Counted from the stretch's first letter, positions 35,137-45,422 are shown. The stretch is 64,000 bases of DNA from Mesorhizobium sp. B2-1-8 (GCF_006442545.2 NZ_CP083952.1:2473501-2537500); one strand, 5' to 3'. Program-made: numbers and translations. The notes: generated by a model from the letters alone, not told the origin.

Positions 35137-35421
35137 GGCTGTCTCCCCGGTTGGTCCGTGACACAGCAATCGCGCGAATCCGCAGATCGCGAAATTCGGT
35201 TATGTCCCTAAGGGATACTACCTAGTCAGTTCAGCCCGATTCGATGCACTGGCGACTGCATGGCCTTCCAGGGCCGCCCAATTTTGCAGAACTTGACGCA
35301 CACACCTTGTCGAGCGTCTTCGACCATGGCTAGTTCCGCGATGCCATGCAGCCGGCCGATTGAGGAAATCGGCGTAAGGCAGGGCAGGCTCCGACCCTCG
35401 CGCCAGCCGTGCTGGCGGACG

Positions 35422-35757
35422 TCACCCACGCTTGGCTTTGGCCGTTTTCGTCTCGGGGTCGCAGTAGATGCCGTAGAGCGTCTGGAGTATGCGTTCCACC
35501 TCCTCCGAAGCCAGGCGGTAGTAGACCTGCTGGGCGTCGCGGCGGGTGTCGACCAGCTTCAATGCCCTGAGCTTCGACAGTTGCTGCGACAGCGCCGACT
35601 GGTTCATCGCGACAAGGTCCGCCAGTTCGTTGACGGATGTCTCGCCGTCCAGCAGGTGGCACAGGATCATCAGCCGTTTTTCATTGGCCATTGCCGCGAG
35701 CAGTTCGGATGCCTCGCGCGCCCTCTTGTCCAATTCGGCGACTTTCTTATTGCGCAT
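35422..35757 (-). CDS. ArsR-family repressor, SqrR/BigR (persulfide-sensing) type
   Basis: A 111-aa ArsR regulator with a winged helix-turn-helix (SVNELADLVAMNQSALSQQL). It lacks metal-binding CxC motifs but has two lone cysteines at residues 33 (MILCHLL) and 99 (GIYCDPE), 66 residues apart. That is the spacing of the redox pair in SqrR and BigR, which sense reactive sulfur by forming a tetrasulfide or disulfide link. It is divergent from a sulfide:quinone oxidoreductase gene and near an AT-rich palindrome at 37394. It probably represses the SQR, DUF2892 and efflux genes. The 285 bp between it and the FixK-like gene hold nothing I can name. Confidence 0.85.
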   Translation of the reverse strand: MRNKKVAELDKRAREASELLAAMANEKRLMILCHLLDGETSVNELADLVAMNQSALSQQLSKLRALKLVDTRRDAQQVYYRLASEEVERILQTLYGIYCDPETKTAKAKRG

Positions 35758-35865
35758 ATGAACACATTAGCATATTAACAGTTGCGCATAATATTAGCCC
35801 GATGCTGTCGCCTGTCAAGCCGACGGATCGATGACCCTGCGGGAAATCCACACTGGCAGGATCGT

Positions 35866-35879
35866 TTGACCCGCATCAA
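35866..35879. promoter_or_regulatory. FixK/FNR-type box upstream of the SQR gene
   Basis: TTGACCCGCATCAA fits TTGA-N6-TCAA with one mismatch to the perfect palindrome. It is centred 111 bp before the SQR ATG. Confidence 0.6.
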
Positions 35880-35983
35880 GTCGCAACCGGTCGCAAGGGC
35901 GCAAGATGAGCCAATGTCGCTGTCTGCGGCAGCGGCAAACATCGGCTCTGCACGCAAGCACCGCCGCAATGGGAGGATAGAGC

Positions 35984-37291
35984 ATGGCGCATGTTGTGGT
36001 CCTGGGTGCCGGGCTGGGTGGTACCATCATGGCCTACGAGCTTCGCGACGAACTGGCGAGCGAACATCAGGTTTCCGTGGTCAACAATGGCAGCCACTAT
36101 TCATTCGTGCCGTCCAACCCCTGGGTCGCCGTTGGCTGGCGCGACCGGCAAGCGATCGAAATCGACCTTGTTCCGGTGCTGGCGCGGCGCAACATCGGCT
36201 TTCATCCGCAAGGTGCCAGGCGCGTTCACCCGGTCGAGCGCACTGTGGAACTCAATGACGGCTCATCCGTCACCTACGACTATCTGGTGATCGCCACCGG
36301 CCCCGAACTGGCATTCGACGAGATCGAAGGCTTCGGGCCTGAGCACAATACCCAGTCGGTCTGCCACATCGATCACGCACTCAAGGCCAAGACGGCCTTC
36401 GATGCGCTCGTCGCCAAGCCCGGTCCGGTCGTCATCGGCGCGGTCCAGGGCGCGTCCTGCTTCGGGCCCGCCTATGAGTTCACCTTCATTCTCGACAAGG
36501 CGTTGCGCGACGCCAAGGTGCGCGATCGCGTCCCAATGACCTTCGTCACCTCGGAACCCTATATCGGCCATCTCGGCCTCGACGGCGTTGGCGACACCAA
36601 GGGCCTGCTCGAGAGCGAGATGCGCCAGCATCACATCAAGTGGATCTGCAACGCCAAGATCGACAGGGTCGAGCCGGGCAAGATGTTCGTCCAGGAAATC
36701 GCCGACGATGGGTCGGTCAGACAGGCGCATGAATTGCCGCATGCCTTCGCCATGATGCTGCCGGCGTTCCGTGGCGTGGCGGCGGTGCGCGGCATCGAAG
36801 GCCTCACCAATCCGCGCGGCTTCATCCTCGTCGACAAGCACCAGCGCAACCCAGCCTTCCCCGACATATTCGCGGTCGGCGTCTGCGTTGCCATCCCGCC
36901 GATCGGCAAGACGCCGGTTCCGGTAGGCGTGCCCAAGACCGGCTTCATGATCGAATCCATGGTCATCGCGACGGCCCGCAACATCGGCCGGCTGGTCAAA
37001 GGCATCGCGCCCGATGCCCAGGGCACATGGAATGCGGTTTGTCTCGCCGATTTCGGCGATTCCGGCGTGGCCTTCGTGGCGCAGCCGCAGATCCCGCCGC
37101 GCAACGTCAACTGGTCGTCTTCCGGCAAATGGGTGCACACCGCCAAGGTCGGCTTCGAGAAGTATTTCCTGCACAAGATCAGGACCGGCAAGGCCGAGCC
37201 CTTCTACGAACGCCTGGTGCTGCAGGTGCTGGGCATCGACAAGCTCAAGCAGATCAAAGTCGAGGCATCCGTGGATGTCCCGGCTGACTGA
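35984..37291 (+). CDS. sqr: Sulfide:quinone oxidoreductase
   Basis: A 435-aa FAD enzyme. The dinucleotide-binding motif VVVLGAGLGGTIMAYEL is at residues 4-20, ATGPELAFDEIEGFG at about 104, and a second FAD region at AFPDIFAVGVCVAIPP. Cysteines at 127, 159 and 353 coincide with the three cysteines described as essential in Rhodobacter capsulatus SQR. It oxidises sulfide to sulfane sulfur and passes electrons to quinone at the membrane. GGGAGGA precedes the ATG. The SqrR/BigR-type repressor is divergent, and a FixK-type box lies in the gap. Confidence 0.88.
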   Translation: MAHVVVLGAGLGGTIMAYELRDELASEHQVSVVNNGSHYSFVPSNPWVAVGWRDRQAIEIDLVPVLARRNIGFHPQGARRVHPVERTVELNDGSSVTYDYLVIATGPELAFDEIEGFGPEHNTQSVCHIDHALKAKTAFDALVAKPGPVVIGAVQGASCFGPAYEFTFILDKALRDAKVRDRVPMTFVTSEPYIGHLGLDGVGDTKGLLESEMRQHHIKWICNAKIDRVEPGKMFVQEIADDGSVRQAHELPHAFAMMLPAFRGVAAVRGIEGLTNPRGFILVDKHQRNPAFPDIFAVGVCVAIPPIGKTPVPVGVPKTGFMIESMVIATARNIGRLVKGIAPDAQGTWNAVCLADFGDSGVAFVAQPQIPPRNVNWSSSGKWVHTAKVGFEKYFLHKIRTGKAEPFYERLVLQVLGIDKLKQIKVEASVDVPAD

Positions 37292-37393
37292 CCAAGGTAA
37301 GCCGGCGATGGGGCCGGTTGGCGGGCAAGCGACAACCAGCGGTCGCCTGCGGCAAATTCAACACGAGCCCTTGCAGTCAATGATAAGTATTCG

Positions 37394-37407
37394 TATATTA
37401 AAATATA
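37394..37407. promoter_or_regulatory. AT-rich palindrome, probable SqrR/BigR operator
   Basis: TATATTAAAATATA is a perfect 14-bp palindrome in an unusually AT-rich island of this GC-rich region, 24 bp upstream of the DUF2892 gene. BigR-type repressors bind AT-rich palindromes of this kind. The gap upstream of the repressor itself (35760-35800, with CATATTAA and ATAATATTAG) is similarly AT-rich. Confidence 0.6.
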
Positions 37408-37430
37408 ATCATATGCAAATGGAGATGACA

Positions 37431-37631
37431 ATGTCCATCGACCGTTCCGTTCTGGCCTTCGCGGGCACCATGGTGCTTTTGTCCGTCGCGCTTACCGCTT
37501 TTGTCTCGCCGCTGTTCGTCTGGCTGACGGTCTTTGTCGGCCTCAACATGCTGCAATCGGCGTTCACCGGCTTCTGTCCGGCGGCGATGATCTTCCGCAA
37601 GCTCGGCGTCAAGCCTGGATGCGCGTTCTGA
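37431..37631 (+). CDS. DUF2892 small membrane protein
   Basis: A 66-aa protein with two hydrophobic helices. It ends with the DUF2892 signature GLNMLQSAFTGFCPAAMIFR and a GVKPGCAF tail carrying two cysteines. The domain occurs as the membrane part of YgaP-type rhodaneses and beside sulfide-detoxification genes. GGAG lies 6 bases upstream of the ATG. The next gene starts 11 bp downstream, so it heads the adaptor/RND operon. Confidence 0.85.
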   Translation: MSIDRSVLAFAGTMVLLSVALTAFVSPLFVWLTVFVGLNMLQSAFTGFCPAAMIFRKLGVKPGCAF

Positions 37632-37642
37632 GGAAGGTCAAG

Positions 37643-38605
37643 ATGCGCTCGTCTGTTCTGTTCGCCGCGTTGCTGGCTACCTCTCCGGCGCTTGCCGGCA
37701 CGCTGACGCTGGCGCCGACCACGGTGACCGAATGGAAGGCGGTCTATGGCCGTGTCGAGGCGCGCGACACCGTTCCGGCGCGCGCCCGCATCGGCGGCGT
37801 TGTCGTGGAGCTGGCGATCACCGAGGGCGACATGGTCAAGGCGGGGCAGAAGATCGCCACCGTCCAGGACGACAAGATCGCCTTTCAGGTCGCTGCGCTC
37901 GATGCCGAGCTGCGCGCTCTGCGGGCACAGCTGGATACGGCTCAATCCGAACTCGAACGCGGCCAGACCCTGGTCGACAAGGGCGTTATTACCGCGCAGC
38001 GTCTCGATCAGCTGCGCACCGAGGTCGACGTCGCGCGCAACCAGCTTGCCGCGACCGAGGCGCAGCGTTCGGTGATCGTGCAGCAGGGCGCCGAGGGCGA
38101 TGTCCTTGCTCCCGGCGATGGCCGCTTGCTGAACGTGCCGGTGACGCGCGGCGCCGTCATCATGGCCGGTGAAGTGGTGGCCACCATCGGTGGCGGTGGC
38201 GTGTTCCTGCGGCTGGCTGTTCCGGAGCGCTACGCGGGGTCGCTGAAGCAGGGAGCCGTCATCCGCATCAATGCCGGCGGCAAGGAGTCCGCCGGCCGGC
38301 TCGCCAAGATCTATCCGCAGATGGACAATGGCCGTGTTATCGCCGATGTCGAGGTCGACAATCTCGATACCAATTTCATCGATGCCCGGGTCCTGGTCGA
38401 GCTGCCGGTCGCCGAGCGCTCCGCGCTGCTGGTGCCGGCATCGGCGATCGAGACCCGTTCGGGGATCGATTTCGTGCGCGTCGCCGCCGGCGGCGGCGAT
38501 GCCGAACGTGCGGTGGTCGCCGGCGAGCGGACCAAGCGCGCCGGCGGCGACTATGTCGAGATCCTGACAGGCCTCGCGGCCGGCGATGTCGTGATCACGC
38601 CATGA
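37643..38605 (+). CDS. RND efflux periplasmic adaptor (membrane-fusion) subunit
   Basis: A 320-aa adaptor: signal peptide (1-19, ending ALA), a lipoyl-like half motif RIGGVVVELAITEGDMVKAG, a helical hairpin at about 85-150 (DAELRALRAQLDTAQSELER), the second lipoyl half, and a beta-barrel. It links the RND pump that follows to an outer-membrane channel, which is not encoded here. AGGAAGG precedes the ATG. The stop overlaps the start of the pump gene. Confidence 0.9.
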   Translation: MRSSVLFAALLATSPALAGTLTLAPTTVTEWKAVYGRVEARDTVPARARIGGVVVELAITEGDMVKAGQKIATVQDDKIAFQVAALDAELRALRAQLDTAQSELERGQTLVDKGVITAQRLDQLRTEVDVARNQLAATEAQRSVIVQQGAEGDVLAPGDGRLLNVPVTRGAVIMAGEVVATIGGGGVFLRLAVPERYAGSLKQGAVIRINAGGKESAGRLAKIYPQMDNGRVIADVEVDNLDTNFIDARVLVELPVAERSALLVPASAIETRSGIDFVRVAAGGGDAERAVVAGERTKRAGGDYVEILTGLAAGDVVITP

Positions 38606-41600
38606 AAGATCCAGCATCGTTCGGTATTGCCGGCGCGCTGACGCGGGCCTTCATCGGCTCGCCGCTGACGCCACTGTTCCTGGTCGCGGCTTTCGCCTTC
38701 GGGCTGGTGGCGCTGCTGACGCTGCCGCGCGAGGAGGAGCCGCAGATTTCGGTGCCGATGGTCGACATCTTCGTGCGCGCGGACGGGCTGAAGGCCGACG
38801 ATGCCGTCAAGCTGATCACCGAGCCGCTGGAGACGATCGTCAAGGGTATCGACGGCGTGGAGCATGTCTATTCCCAGACCCGCGACGATCAGGTGATGGT
38901 CACCGCCCGGTTCGTCGTCGGCACATCGTCGGACGCCGCGGTGCTGCGCGTCCACGACAAGGTGCGCGCCAACATGGATCGCATTCCCATCGGTGTGCCC
39001 GAGCCGCTGATCGTCGGCCGCGGCATCGACGACGTCGCCATCGTCACGCTGACGCTGTCGCCGAAGCCGGAGGCGGCCGCGCGCATGACTGCCAACGACC
39101 TCACCCGCATCGCGCGCGAACTGCGCACCGAGATTGCCAAGATCGACAATGTCGGCCTTACCTATCTGGTCGGCGACACCGGCGAGATCATCCGCGTCGG
39201 CCCGAACCCGGAGAAGCTCGCTCTTTACGGCGTCACCCTGCAGCAGCTCGCGGCCAAGGTTTCCGGCGCCAACAAGGCTTTTCCGACTGGGCGCGTGCGC
39301 AATCAGGGCGAGCAGATCGATATCGTCGCCGGCGAGACGCTGGCTTCGCCCGACCAGATCGGCAACCTGCTCTTGACCTCGCGCGACAACCGGCCCGTCT
39401 ATGTCCGCGACGTCGCCGACGTCGCCTTCGCCACCGACACCGGTGAAGCGCTGGTATCCACGGTCACCAGGGCCGGCGCCGGCGTGGAGCGCGTGCCGTC
39501 GGTCACGCTCGCCATTGCCAAGCGCGCCGGATCGAACGCGGTCGCCGTCGCTGATGCTATCCTGCATCGGGTCGCCCTGCTCCAGGGCGGACTGATCCCC
39601 GGCGATATCTCGATCGACGTGACGCGCAACTACGGTGAAACCGCCAACGACAAGGCCAACGAGCTCCTCTACCACCTCGGCCTGGCCACGATCTCGATCA
39701 TCGTGCTGGTCTGGGTCGCCATCGGCCGCCGCGAAGCCATGGTCGTGGCCGTCGTCATTCCAGTGACCATCCTGCTCACGCTGTTTGCCTCGCGCGTCAT
39801 GGGCTACACGCTGAACCGCGTCTCGCTGTTCGCGCTGATCTTTTCCATCGGCATCCTCGTCGACGACGCCATCGTGGTGATCGAGAACATTTCGCGCCAC
39901 TGGGCCATGGGCGGCGGGCGCGATCGTCGGCAAGCGGCGATCGAGGCGGTGGCCGAAGTCGGCAACCCGACCATCGTCGCCACCTTGACCGTGGTCGCAG
40001 CCCTGCTGCCGATGCTGTTCGTCTCGGGAATGATGGGCCCCTATATGAGCCCGATCCCGGCCAATGCGTCGGCGGCGATGATCTTCTCCTTCTTCGTCGC
40101 GGTGATGGTGACGCCGTGGCTGATGCTCAAACTCGCCGAACGGGCGCCGGTGCACGCCCATCAAGACCATGGCAATGGCGGTCCGCTCGGCCGCGCCTAC
40201 ACAGCCGTCGCCCGGCCGATCCTGGCCTCGAAGAAGGCGAGCTGGGCTTTCCTCCTTGCCGTCGGCGTGCTGACGCTTGGCTCGCTTGCGCTGTTCTACA
40301 CCGAGCATGTCACCGTCAAGCTCCTGCCCTTCGACAACAAGTCCGAACTGTCGGTCACCATCGACCTGCCGGAAGGGTCTTCCGTCGAGGCGACCGATGC
40401 GGTGGCGCAGGCCGTCGCCGCCAAGGTTCTCGAGCTGGAGGAGGTCCGAACGGTCCAGACACATGCCGGAACGGCGGCGCCCTTCAATTTCAACGGCCTC
40501 GTCCGCCATGCCGTCCTGCGCACCGAGCCGCAGCAGGGCGACGTTGCGCTCAACCTGCTGCCGAAAGCGAACCGTACCCGCTCCAGCCATGAGATCGCGC
40601 TCGATGTGCGCCAGCGCATCGCAACGATCCCGGTGCCGGAAGGTACCAGCCTGAAGGTCGTCGAGCCGCCGCCCGGCCCGCCGGTGATGGCGACCCTGCT
40701 GGCCGAGATCTACGGACCTGACGGCGAGACGCGCCGCAAGGTCGCCGCCAGGATCGAGACGGCGTTTCGCTCCGTGCCTTTCATCGTCGACGTCGACAAT
40801 TCCTGGGGCCAGCCTGCGCGCCGACTGCGCGCCACGATTTCGACCGACGATGCGGAGTTCTTCCATGTCGAGGAAAGCGACGTCTTCGACACGCTCGCCA
40901 TCCTCAATGGCGGGAGGACCGTCGGCTATTCGCATCGCGGCGGCGGCCGCCAGCCGATCCCGATCCGCATCGAGCGGCCGAAGGGCGAAAAGACGCTCGA
41001 CGAGCGCTTCCTGACCACGCCAATTCCGTCGAATGTCCTGCCCGGCGACCGCGGCGTGGTCGAACTCGGCGATGTCGTGCGAGTGACGCCGGAGCGCGCT
41101 TCGTTCCCGGTGTTCAGGCACAATGGCCGCGCCGCCGAAATGGTGACGGCCGAGCTTGCCGGTTCCTTCGAGGCGCCGCTTTACGGCATGCAGGCTGTCG
41201 GCAAGGCCATCGACGCTCAGGACTGGATCGGCTTGCAGAAGCCCACGATCGCGCTGCATGGCCAGCCGGAGGATGAAAGCCGACCGACGCTGTTGTGGGA
41301 TGGTGAGTGGGAAGTCACCTGGGTGACCTTCCGCGACATGGGGGCTGCCTTCGGGGTCGCGCTGCTCGGTATCTACATCCTGGTCGTCGCGCAGTTCGGG
41401 TCGTTCAAGGTGCCGCTGGTGATCCTCACTCCGATCCCATTGACCTTTATCGGCATCCTCGGCGGGCACTGGTTGTTCGGCGCGCCGTTCACGGCCACTT
41501 CGATGATCGGGTTCATCGCGCTGGCCGGCATCATCGTGCGCAACTCGATCCTGCTGGTCGACTTCATCCGCCACGCGGCGTCGCCTGAAAGGCCGCTAAG

Positions 41601-41799
41601 CGAGGTGCTGATCAAGGCTGGAGCCATCCGGTTCAAGCCGATCCTGCTGACGGCACTCGCCGCCATGATCGGCGCGGCAGTGATCCTGACCGACCCGATC
41701 TTCCAGGGGCTGGCGATCTCCCTGCTGTTCGGCCTGGCGTCCTCGACGCTGCTGACGGTGCTGGTCATCCCCGCGATCTACCGGGTGCTGCGCACGTGA
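38602..41799 (+). CDS. RND-family efflux transporter permease
   Basis: A 1065-aa AcrB-class pump of normal length. A first helix at about 18-40 is followed by a large periplasmic porter domain, six helices at about 345-550 (IFSIGILVDDAIVVIENISR carries the proton-relay aspartates), a second porter domain, and six terminal helices. It exports toxic compounds by proton antiport. Starting inside the adaptor stop (ATGA), it belongs to the DUF2892-adaptor-pump operon. The neighbouring sulfide genes suggest a link to sulfur or redox stress, but the substrate cannot be read from sequence. Confidence 0.92.
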   Translation: MKDPASFGIAGALTRAFIGSPLTPLFLVAAFAFGLVALLTLPREEEPQISVPMVDIFVRADGLKADDAVKLITEPLETIVKGIDGVEHVYSQTRDDQVMVTARFVVGTSSDAAVLRVHDKVRANMDRIPIGVPEPLIVGRGIDDVAIVTLTLSPKPEAAARMTANDLTRIARELRTEIAKIDNVGLTYLVGDTGEIIRVGPNPEKLALYGVTLQQLAAKVSGANKAFPTGRVRNQGEQIDIVAGETLASPDQIGNLLLTSRDNRPVYVRDVADVAFATDTGEALVSTVTRAGAGVERVPSVTLAIAKRAGSNAVAVADAILHRVALLQGGLIPGDISIDVTRNYGETANDKANELLYHLGLATISIIVLVWVAIGRREAMVVAVVIPVTILLTLFASRVMGYTLNRVSLFALIFSIGILVDDAIVVIENISRHWAMGGGRDRRQAAIEAVAEVGNPTIVATLTVVAALLPMLFVSGMMGPYMSPIPANASAAMIFSFFVAVMVTPWLMLKLAERAPVHAHQDHGNGGPLGRAYTAVARPILASKKASWAFLLAVGVLTLGSLALFYTEHVTVKLLPFDNKSELSVTIDLPEGSSVEATDAVAQAVAAKVLELEEVRTVQTHAGTAAPFNFNGLVRHAVLRTEPQQGDVALNLLPKANRTRSSHEIALDVRQRIATIPVPEGTSLKVVEPPPGPPVMATLLAEIYGPDGETRRKVAARIETAFRSVPFIVDVDNSWGQPARRLRATISTDDAEFFHVEESDVFDTLAILNGGRTVGYSHRGGGRQPIPIRIERPKGEKTLDERFLTTPIPSNVLPGDRGVVELGDVVRVTPERASFPVFRHNGRAAEMVTAELAGSFEAPLYGMQAVGKAIDAQDWIGLQKPTIALHGQPEDESRPTLLWDGEWEVTWVTFRDMGAAFGVALLGIYILVVAQFGSFKVPLVILTPIPLTFIGILGGHWLFGAPFTATSMIGFIALAGIIVRNSILLVDFIRHAASPERPLSEVLIKAGAIRFKPILLTALAAMIGAAVILTDPIFQGLAISLLFGLASSTLLTVLVIPAIYRVLRT

Positions 41800-42159
41800 A
41801 CGGGAACAGAGCGGCCTGTCGAATGCTTTCCTGTTGTCGGATCGATTTCAAGTGGCGCCGGAATGCAACGTCGTCGATTCGCGTCAGATCAAATAGACGC
41901 GCAGCGATTGTCGTTACGGTGAGGTGGATGGAGCTTCGCTCGCTGCCGTCCTTCACCAGCGACGAGTCTCTCGCAAATCTGGTAGCCTACAATTGAGGCG
42001 TCTGGCCGGCACAATTGGTGGCATCTACCATTGGGGTCCTTGCAGTAGTCATCCTTGTCTGGCCAACGATGGCGGATCGTGATCGCTCAAGGAGGGGTTA
42101 GATATGTCGACGTCCTTCCAGCCGATGCAGGCCAATTTTCGCGTGCAGGAGCTCTCGCA
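41800..42159. other. Intergenic stretch, no supported gene
   Basis: 360 bp between the RND pump gene and the alpha/beta hydrolase gene. Short frames on both strands lack ribosome-binding sites and domain features. No terminator or clear operator is visible. Confidence 0.4.
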
Positions 42160-43134
42160 ATGAGACGAATCGGCACTTTCCTGCTGGTCATGCCCATCAC
42201 CATAGCGGTTATGGCCGGTGTGGCTTTCTTGAACTACAAGAACGAGCTTGGCCGTCAGCGGGACGCGGTCAGCCGAGGCAGTCTAATCGCCTACCTCGAC
42301 ATCGGCCCGATCGAATACGCCGACAGCGGTGCGGGCATTCCGCTGCTGTCGATCCACGGTGCCGGCGGCGGCTTTGACCAGGGTCTTGCCCTTGCCGCCG
42401 ATCTTGTTGGGGGCGGCTTTCGGGTCATCGCGCCGTCGCGCTTCGGCTATCTTCGCACGCCCGTTCCCAGGGATCCCTCTCCAGTCGCGCAGGGCGACGC
42501 CCACGCGGCCTTGCTTTCTAGACTGAAGATTCCAAAAGCGGTGGTTGTCGGTGTTTCGGCGGGCGCCCGTTCAGCGGTCCAGCTGACACTGCGGCATCCG
42601 GACAGGGTCGCCGGTCTCATTCTGATAGTCCCAGCCCTCTATTCACCCAGCAGTCCGGTTGCCATCCACGTGGGTCGCGGCAGCAAGTTTGCATTCTGGG
42701 CCGTCAGTGCAGGAGGCGATTTCGCTTGGTGGGCCGCCGAGAATATCGCACCGTCGGCACTTATTCGGTTTGTCGGCGTTCGACCGGCACTATTGGCGGC
42801 TGCGCCGCAAGCGGAGAGGGTCCGCGTCATGAGCTTCGTCAGGAGCGTTGAACCGCTGTCGCTGCGCTTCGCCGGTATCAACATCGACAGCGCGCCCGAG
42901 CTGCATGAGTTGCCGTTGGAAAAAATCACTGCACCCACGATAATCATCTCCGCGCGCGACGATCTGTTCAATACGCTGCCCGCTGCCGAATTGACCGCCG
43001 ATAGGATCCCCGATGCACGGCTGGTCGTCTACGACACCGGCGGACATCTCTTGGTCGGACGGTTGCAGCAGGTTCGCTTAGCAGTCCGCACCTTTCTAGT
43101 TGCCGCTGGCGTGATCCCCCCATCAGATCTGTGA
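42160..43134 (+). CDS. Membrane-anchored alpha/beta hydrolase
   Basis: A 324-aa alpha/beta hydrolase with an N-terminal signal anchor (residues 4-25). It has an oxyanion-region ..LLSIHGAGGGFDQGLALA, nucleophile elbow VVGVSAGARS (Ser within GVSAG), acid candidate in SARDDLF and catalytic His in DTGGHLLVG. It could be an esterase, lipase or lactonase; the substrate is unknown. AGGAG lies 8 bases before the ATG at 42160; the frame is open 35 codons further upstream without a site. It appears to be transcribed alone. Confidence 0.82.
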   Translation: MRRIGTFLLVMPITIAVMAGVAFLNYKNELGRQRDAVSRGSLIAYLDIGPIEYADSGAGIPLLSIHGAGGGFDQGLALAADLVGGGFRVIAPSRFGYLRTPVPRDPSPVAQGDAHAALLSRLKIPKAVVVGVSAGARSAVQLTLRHPDRVAGLILIVPALYSPSSPVAIHVGRGSKFAFWAVSAGGDFAWWAAENIAPSALIRFVGVRPALLAAAPQAERVRVMSFVRSVEPLSLRFAGINIDSAPELHELPLEKITAPTIIISARDDLFNTLPAAELTADRIPDARLVVYDTGGHLLVGRLQQVRLAVRTFLVAAGVIPPSDL

Positions 43135-43461
43135 CCGATGTCGCCTTGGCGCCGGTTGGGTGCTGTCGCCCATCGAAAGCAACGGTTGGGCCGAGGGTAG
43201 AGCGTCATGCCGGCGCTCGCTTTCATAGCGACTGCCGAGCTGAGATTGCCGAAGCTAATGCAATGCATGTCGCCCGGAAGTGTCCTCGGATCCGGGATAA
43301 CGACATGCATAAAATCAGAAGCTTACAGCAGGTCGGGCGAATCCTATTCGCCGCGACATGCTGTAGGGACGTACTCAAATCCGAGTCGGAGCGATTGGCC
43401 AGGACCGGGCTTGCTGCGAGGAAATGTTGATATGCTCTCAGTCTCCATGCGTCACAGCAGT
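43135..43461. other. Intergenic stretch, no supported gene
   Basis: 327 bp between the convergent hydrolase and carbamate kinase genes. No ORF with a plausible start, no tRNA and no clear terminator hairpin were found. Confidence 0.4.
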
Positions 43462-44406
43462 TCAGCATTTTGCAAGAAGCAGCGGGCAGGCCGAAGCGCT
43501 GCCTTCGAACCATGTACCGCGCTCGCCTTTAACAATTTGCACGGCGTCATCGAGTTGGCCGATCGCGGCTGGCTTGCCCGTCGCGTCAACGAATTCGATC
43601 GCGGCGGCGACCTTCGGCCCCATCGAGCCGGCGGCAAAATCTCGTCCGGATATCTCCGTCGTGGCTAGCCGGCGGAGGGCACGGGCTGTGGCGGTGCCAT
43701 AGTCGGCATAAACGGCATCGACGTCGGTCAGCAGCAGAAGCATGTCGGCCTTCAATTGGCGGGCAAGAAGGGAACTCGCCAGATCCTTGTCAATGACGGC
43801 TTCCACGCCGCAGAGGCTGCCGTCATCCATGGCCATCACCGGAACTCCACCGCCGCCCGTGCAGATGACGATGACGCCGCGCTCGACAAGGAACGAAATC
43901 ACGGAGGCTTCCAGAATCTCAAGCGGCCTCGGCGAGGGGACGACGCGGCGCCATTTGTCGCCATCGGGCGCGATCGGCCATCCGCGTTCCGCGGCAAGCC
44001 GAAGCGCCGTCGCCTTCTCGTACACTGGGCCTATCGGCTTGGTTGGTCGAGCGAAAGCCGGGTCGCGAGGATCCACCCGCACTTGCGTCAGCAGGGTGGC
44101 GAACAGCCGCTCCTTGAGGAGATTGCCGAGCTCCTGTTCAATGACGTAGCCGATCATCCCCGCGCTTTCGGCGCCAAGTACGTCGAGTGGAAAGGCTCCG
44201 CCGTCAGGATGGGCTGCCGCTGCTTGCAGCGCGAGCAAGCCCACCTGTGGGCCATTGCCATGCGTGATTACGATCGAGTGCCCTTCGCCGATCAGCGCCG
44301 CCAACACGGATGCGGCACGCTTGATGTTGGCGCGCTGGTTGTCGGCGGTCATCGGCTCGCCGCGCCGCAGCAACGCGTTCCCGCCAAGCGCGGCCACGAT
44401 AAGCAT
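43462..44406 (-). CDS. arcC: Carbamate kinase
   Basis: A 314-aa amino-acid-kinase-fold enzyme: [20 protein letters not shown] at the start, [15 protein letters not shown] at about 48, [10 protein letters not shown] at about 205, [20 protein letters not shown] and [14 protein letters not shown]. It makes ATP and CO2/ammonia from carbamoyl phosphate and ADP, the energy-yielding last step of the arginine deiminase pathway. The ATG lies one base after the arcB stop; a TTG overlapping arcB is less likely. Last gene of arcDABC. Confidence 0.93.
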   Translation of the reverse strand: MLIVAALGGNALLRRGEPMTADNQRANIKRAASVLAALIGEGHSIVITHGNGPQVGLLALQAAAAHPDGGAFPLDVLGAESAGMIGYVIEQELGNLLKERLFATLLTQVRVDPRDPAFARPTKPIGPVYEKATALRLAAERGWPIAPDGDKWRRVVPSPRPLEILEASVISFLVERGVIVICTGGGGVPVMAMDDGSLCGVEAVIDKDLASSLLARQLKADMLLLLTDVDAVYADYGTATARALRRLATTEISGRDFAAGSMGPKVAAAIEFVDATGKPAAIGQLDDAVQIVKGERGTWFEGSASACPLLLAKC

Positions 44407-44407
44407 T

Positions 44408-45409
44408 TCAGTTGCCAATCGTCGCGACTAGCAGGGCCTTGATCGTATGCATGCGATTTTCCGCCTGATCGAATACGATCGACGCGTCCGACTCGAATAC
44501 CTCGTCGCTGACCTCCATGCAGTCGATGCCGTATTCGCGCGCAATGAATGCACCGATCTCGGTATCGGTATCGTGGAAAGCCGGCAGGCAATGCATGAAT
44601 TTCGCGCGCGGATTGCCGGTGGCCGCCATTACGTCGCTCGTCACCCGGTAAGGTGTCAAAAGGCGAATGCGCTCGGCCCAACCGGATTTGTCCTCGCCCA
44701 TCGACATCCAGACATCGGTGTAGACGAAGTCGGCATCCTGGACGCAGTCCTTTACGTCTTCGCCCAATCTGAAGCGCCCCCGGCTGTTTTGCGTCAGGTC
44801 CCTGATGTGAGCGCTGAACGCCTCGTCGGGCCAGAGTTCGCTGGGCGAAGCAATGCGCATGTCGATACCGACTTTGGCCGCGCCCAGCGCTAGTGACATC
44901 GCGACGTTGTCGCGCCCCTCGCCGACGAAAGCGACAGTCATGTCCGAGAGGTGCTTATGGGTGAACTCGCGCATGGTCATGAAATCGGCAAGAATCTGCG
45001 TCGGATGCGCTTCGTCCGTCAGGCCATTGTAGACCGGCACCCCGGCATAGGTGGCCAGCACTTCCGCCTGTTGCTGGGCAAAACCGCGATACTCGATGGC
45101 GTCATACATCCGGCCAAGCACACGTGCGGTATCCTTCATGGATTCCTTATGGCCGATATGGCTTCCGCTCGGACCGAAATACGTGACATGAGCGCCCTGA
45201 TCGTAAGCCGCCACCTCGAACCCTGTGCGCGTGCGCGTCGAATCCTTTTCGAAGATCAGTGCGATATTTTTTCGGGAAAGGCGCGGCACTTCGTGTCCAG
45301 CGTGCTTGGCTGCCTTGAGATCCGCTGCAAGCCTCAACAGAAATCGAATCTCGTCACCTGTCAGATCGTCCAGCGTGAGGACGGACCGGCCGTGCAGGTT
45401 GATCGACAT
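44408..45409 (-). CDS. arcB: Ornithine carbamoyltransferase, catabolic
   Basis: A 333-aa transcarbamylase with carbamoyl-phosphate site [20 protein letters not shown], the [18 protein letters not shown] loop and ornithine/active-site motif HCLPAFHD. In this operon it runs backward, splitting citrulline into ornithine and carbamoyl phosphate. Catabolic use is inferred from the arcA and arcC neighbours. A 13-bp gap separates it from arcA. Confidence 0.94.
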   Translation of the reverse strand: MSINLHGRSVLTLDDLTGDEIRFLLRLAADLKAAKHAGHEVPRLSRKNIALIFEKDSTRTRTGFEVAAYDQGAHVTYFGPSGSHIGHKESMKDTARVLGRMYDAIEYRGFAQQQAEVLATYAGVPVYNGLTDEAHPTQILADFMTMREFTHKHLSDMTVAFVGEGRDNVAMSLALGAAKVGIDMRIASPSELWPDEAFSAHIRDLTQNSRGRFRLGEDVKDCVQDADFVYTDVWMSMGEDKSGWAERIRLLTPYRVTSDVMAATGNPRAKFMHCLPAFHDTDTEIGAFIAREYGIDCMEVSDEVFESDASIVFDQAENRMHTIKALLVATIGN

Positions 45410-45422
45410 TGTGAAGTTCCTT

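Noticed and set aside
38551..41574. Minus-strand 1007-aa ORF
   Set aside because: Antisense of the RND pump gene; full of Arg/His/Asp/Gln, no domain, explained by high GC third-position bias.
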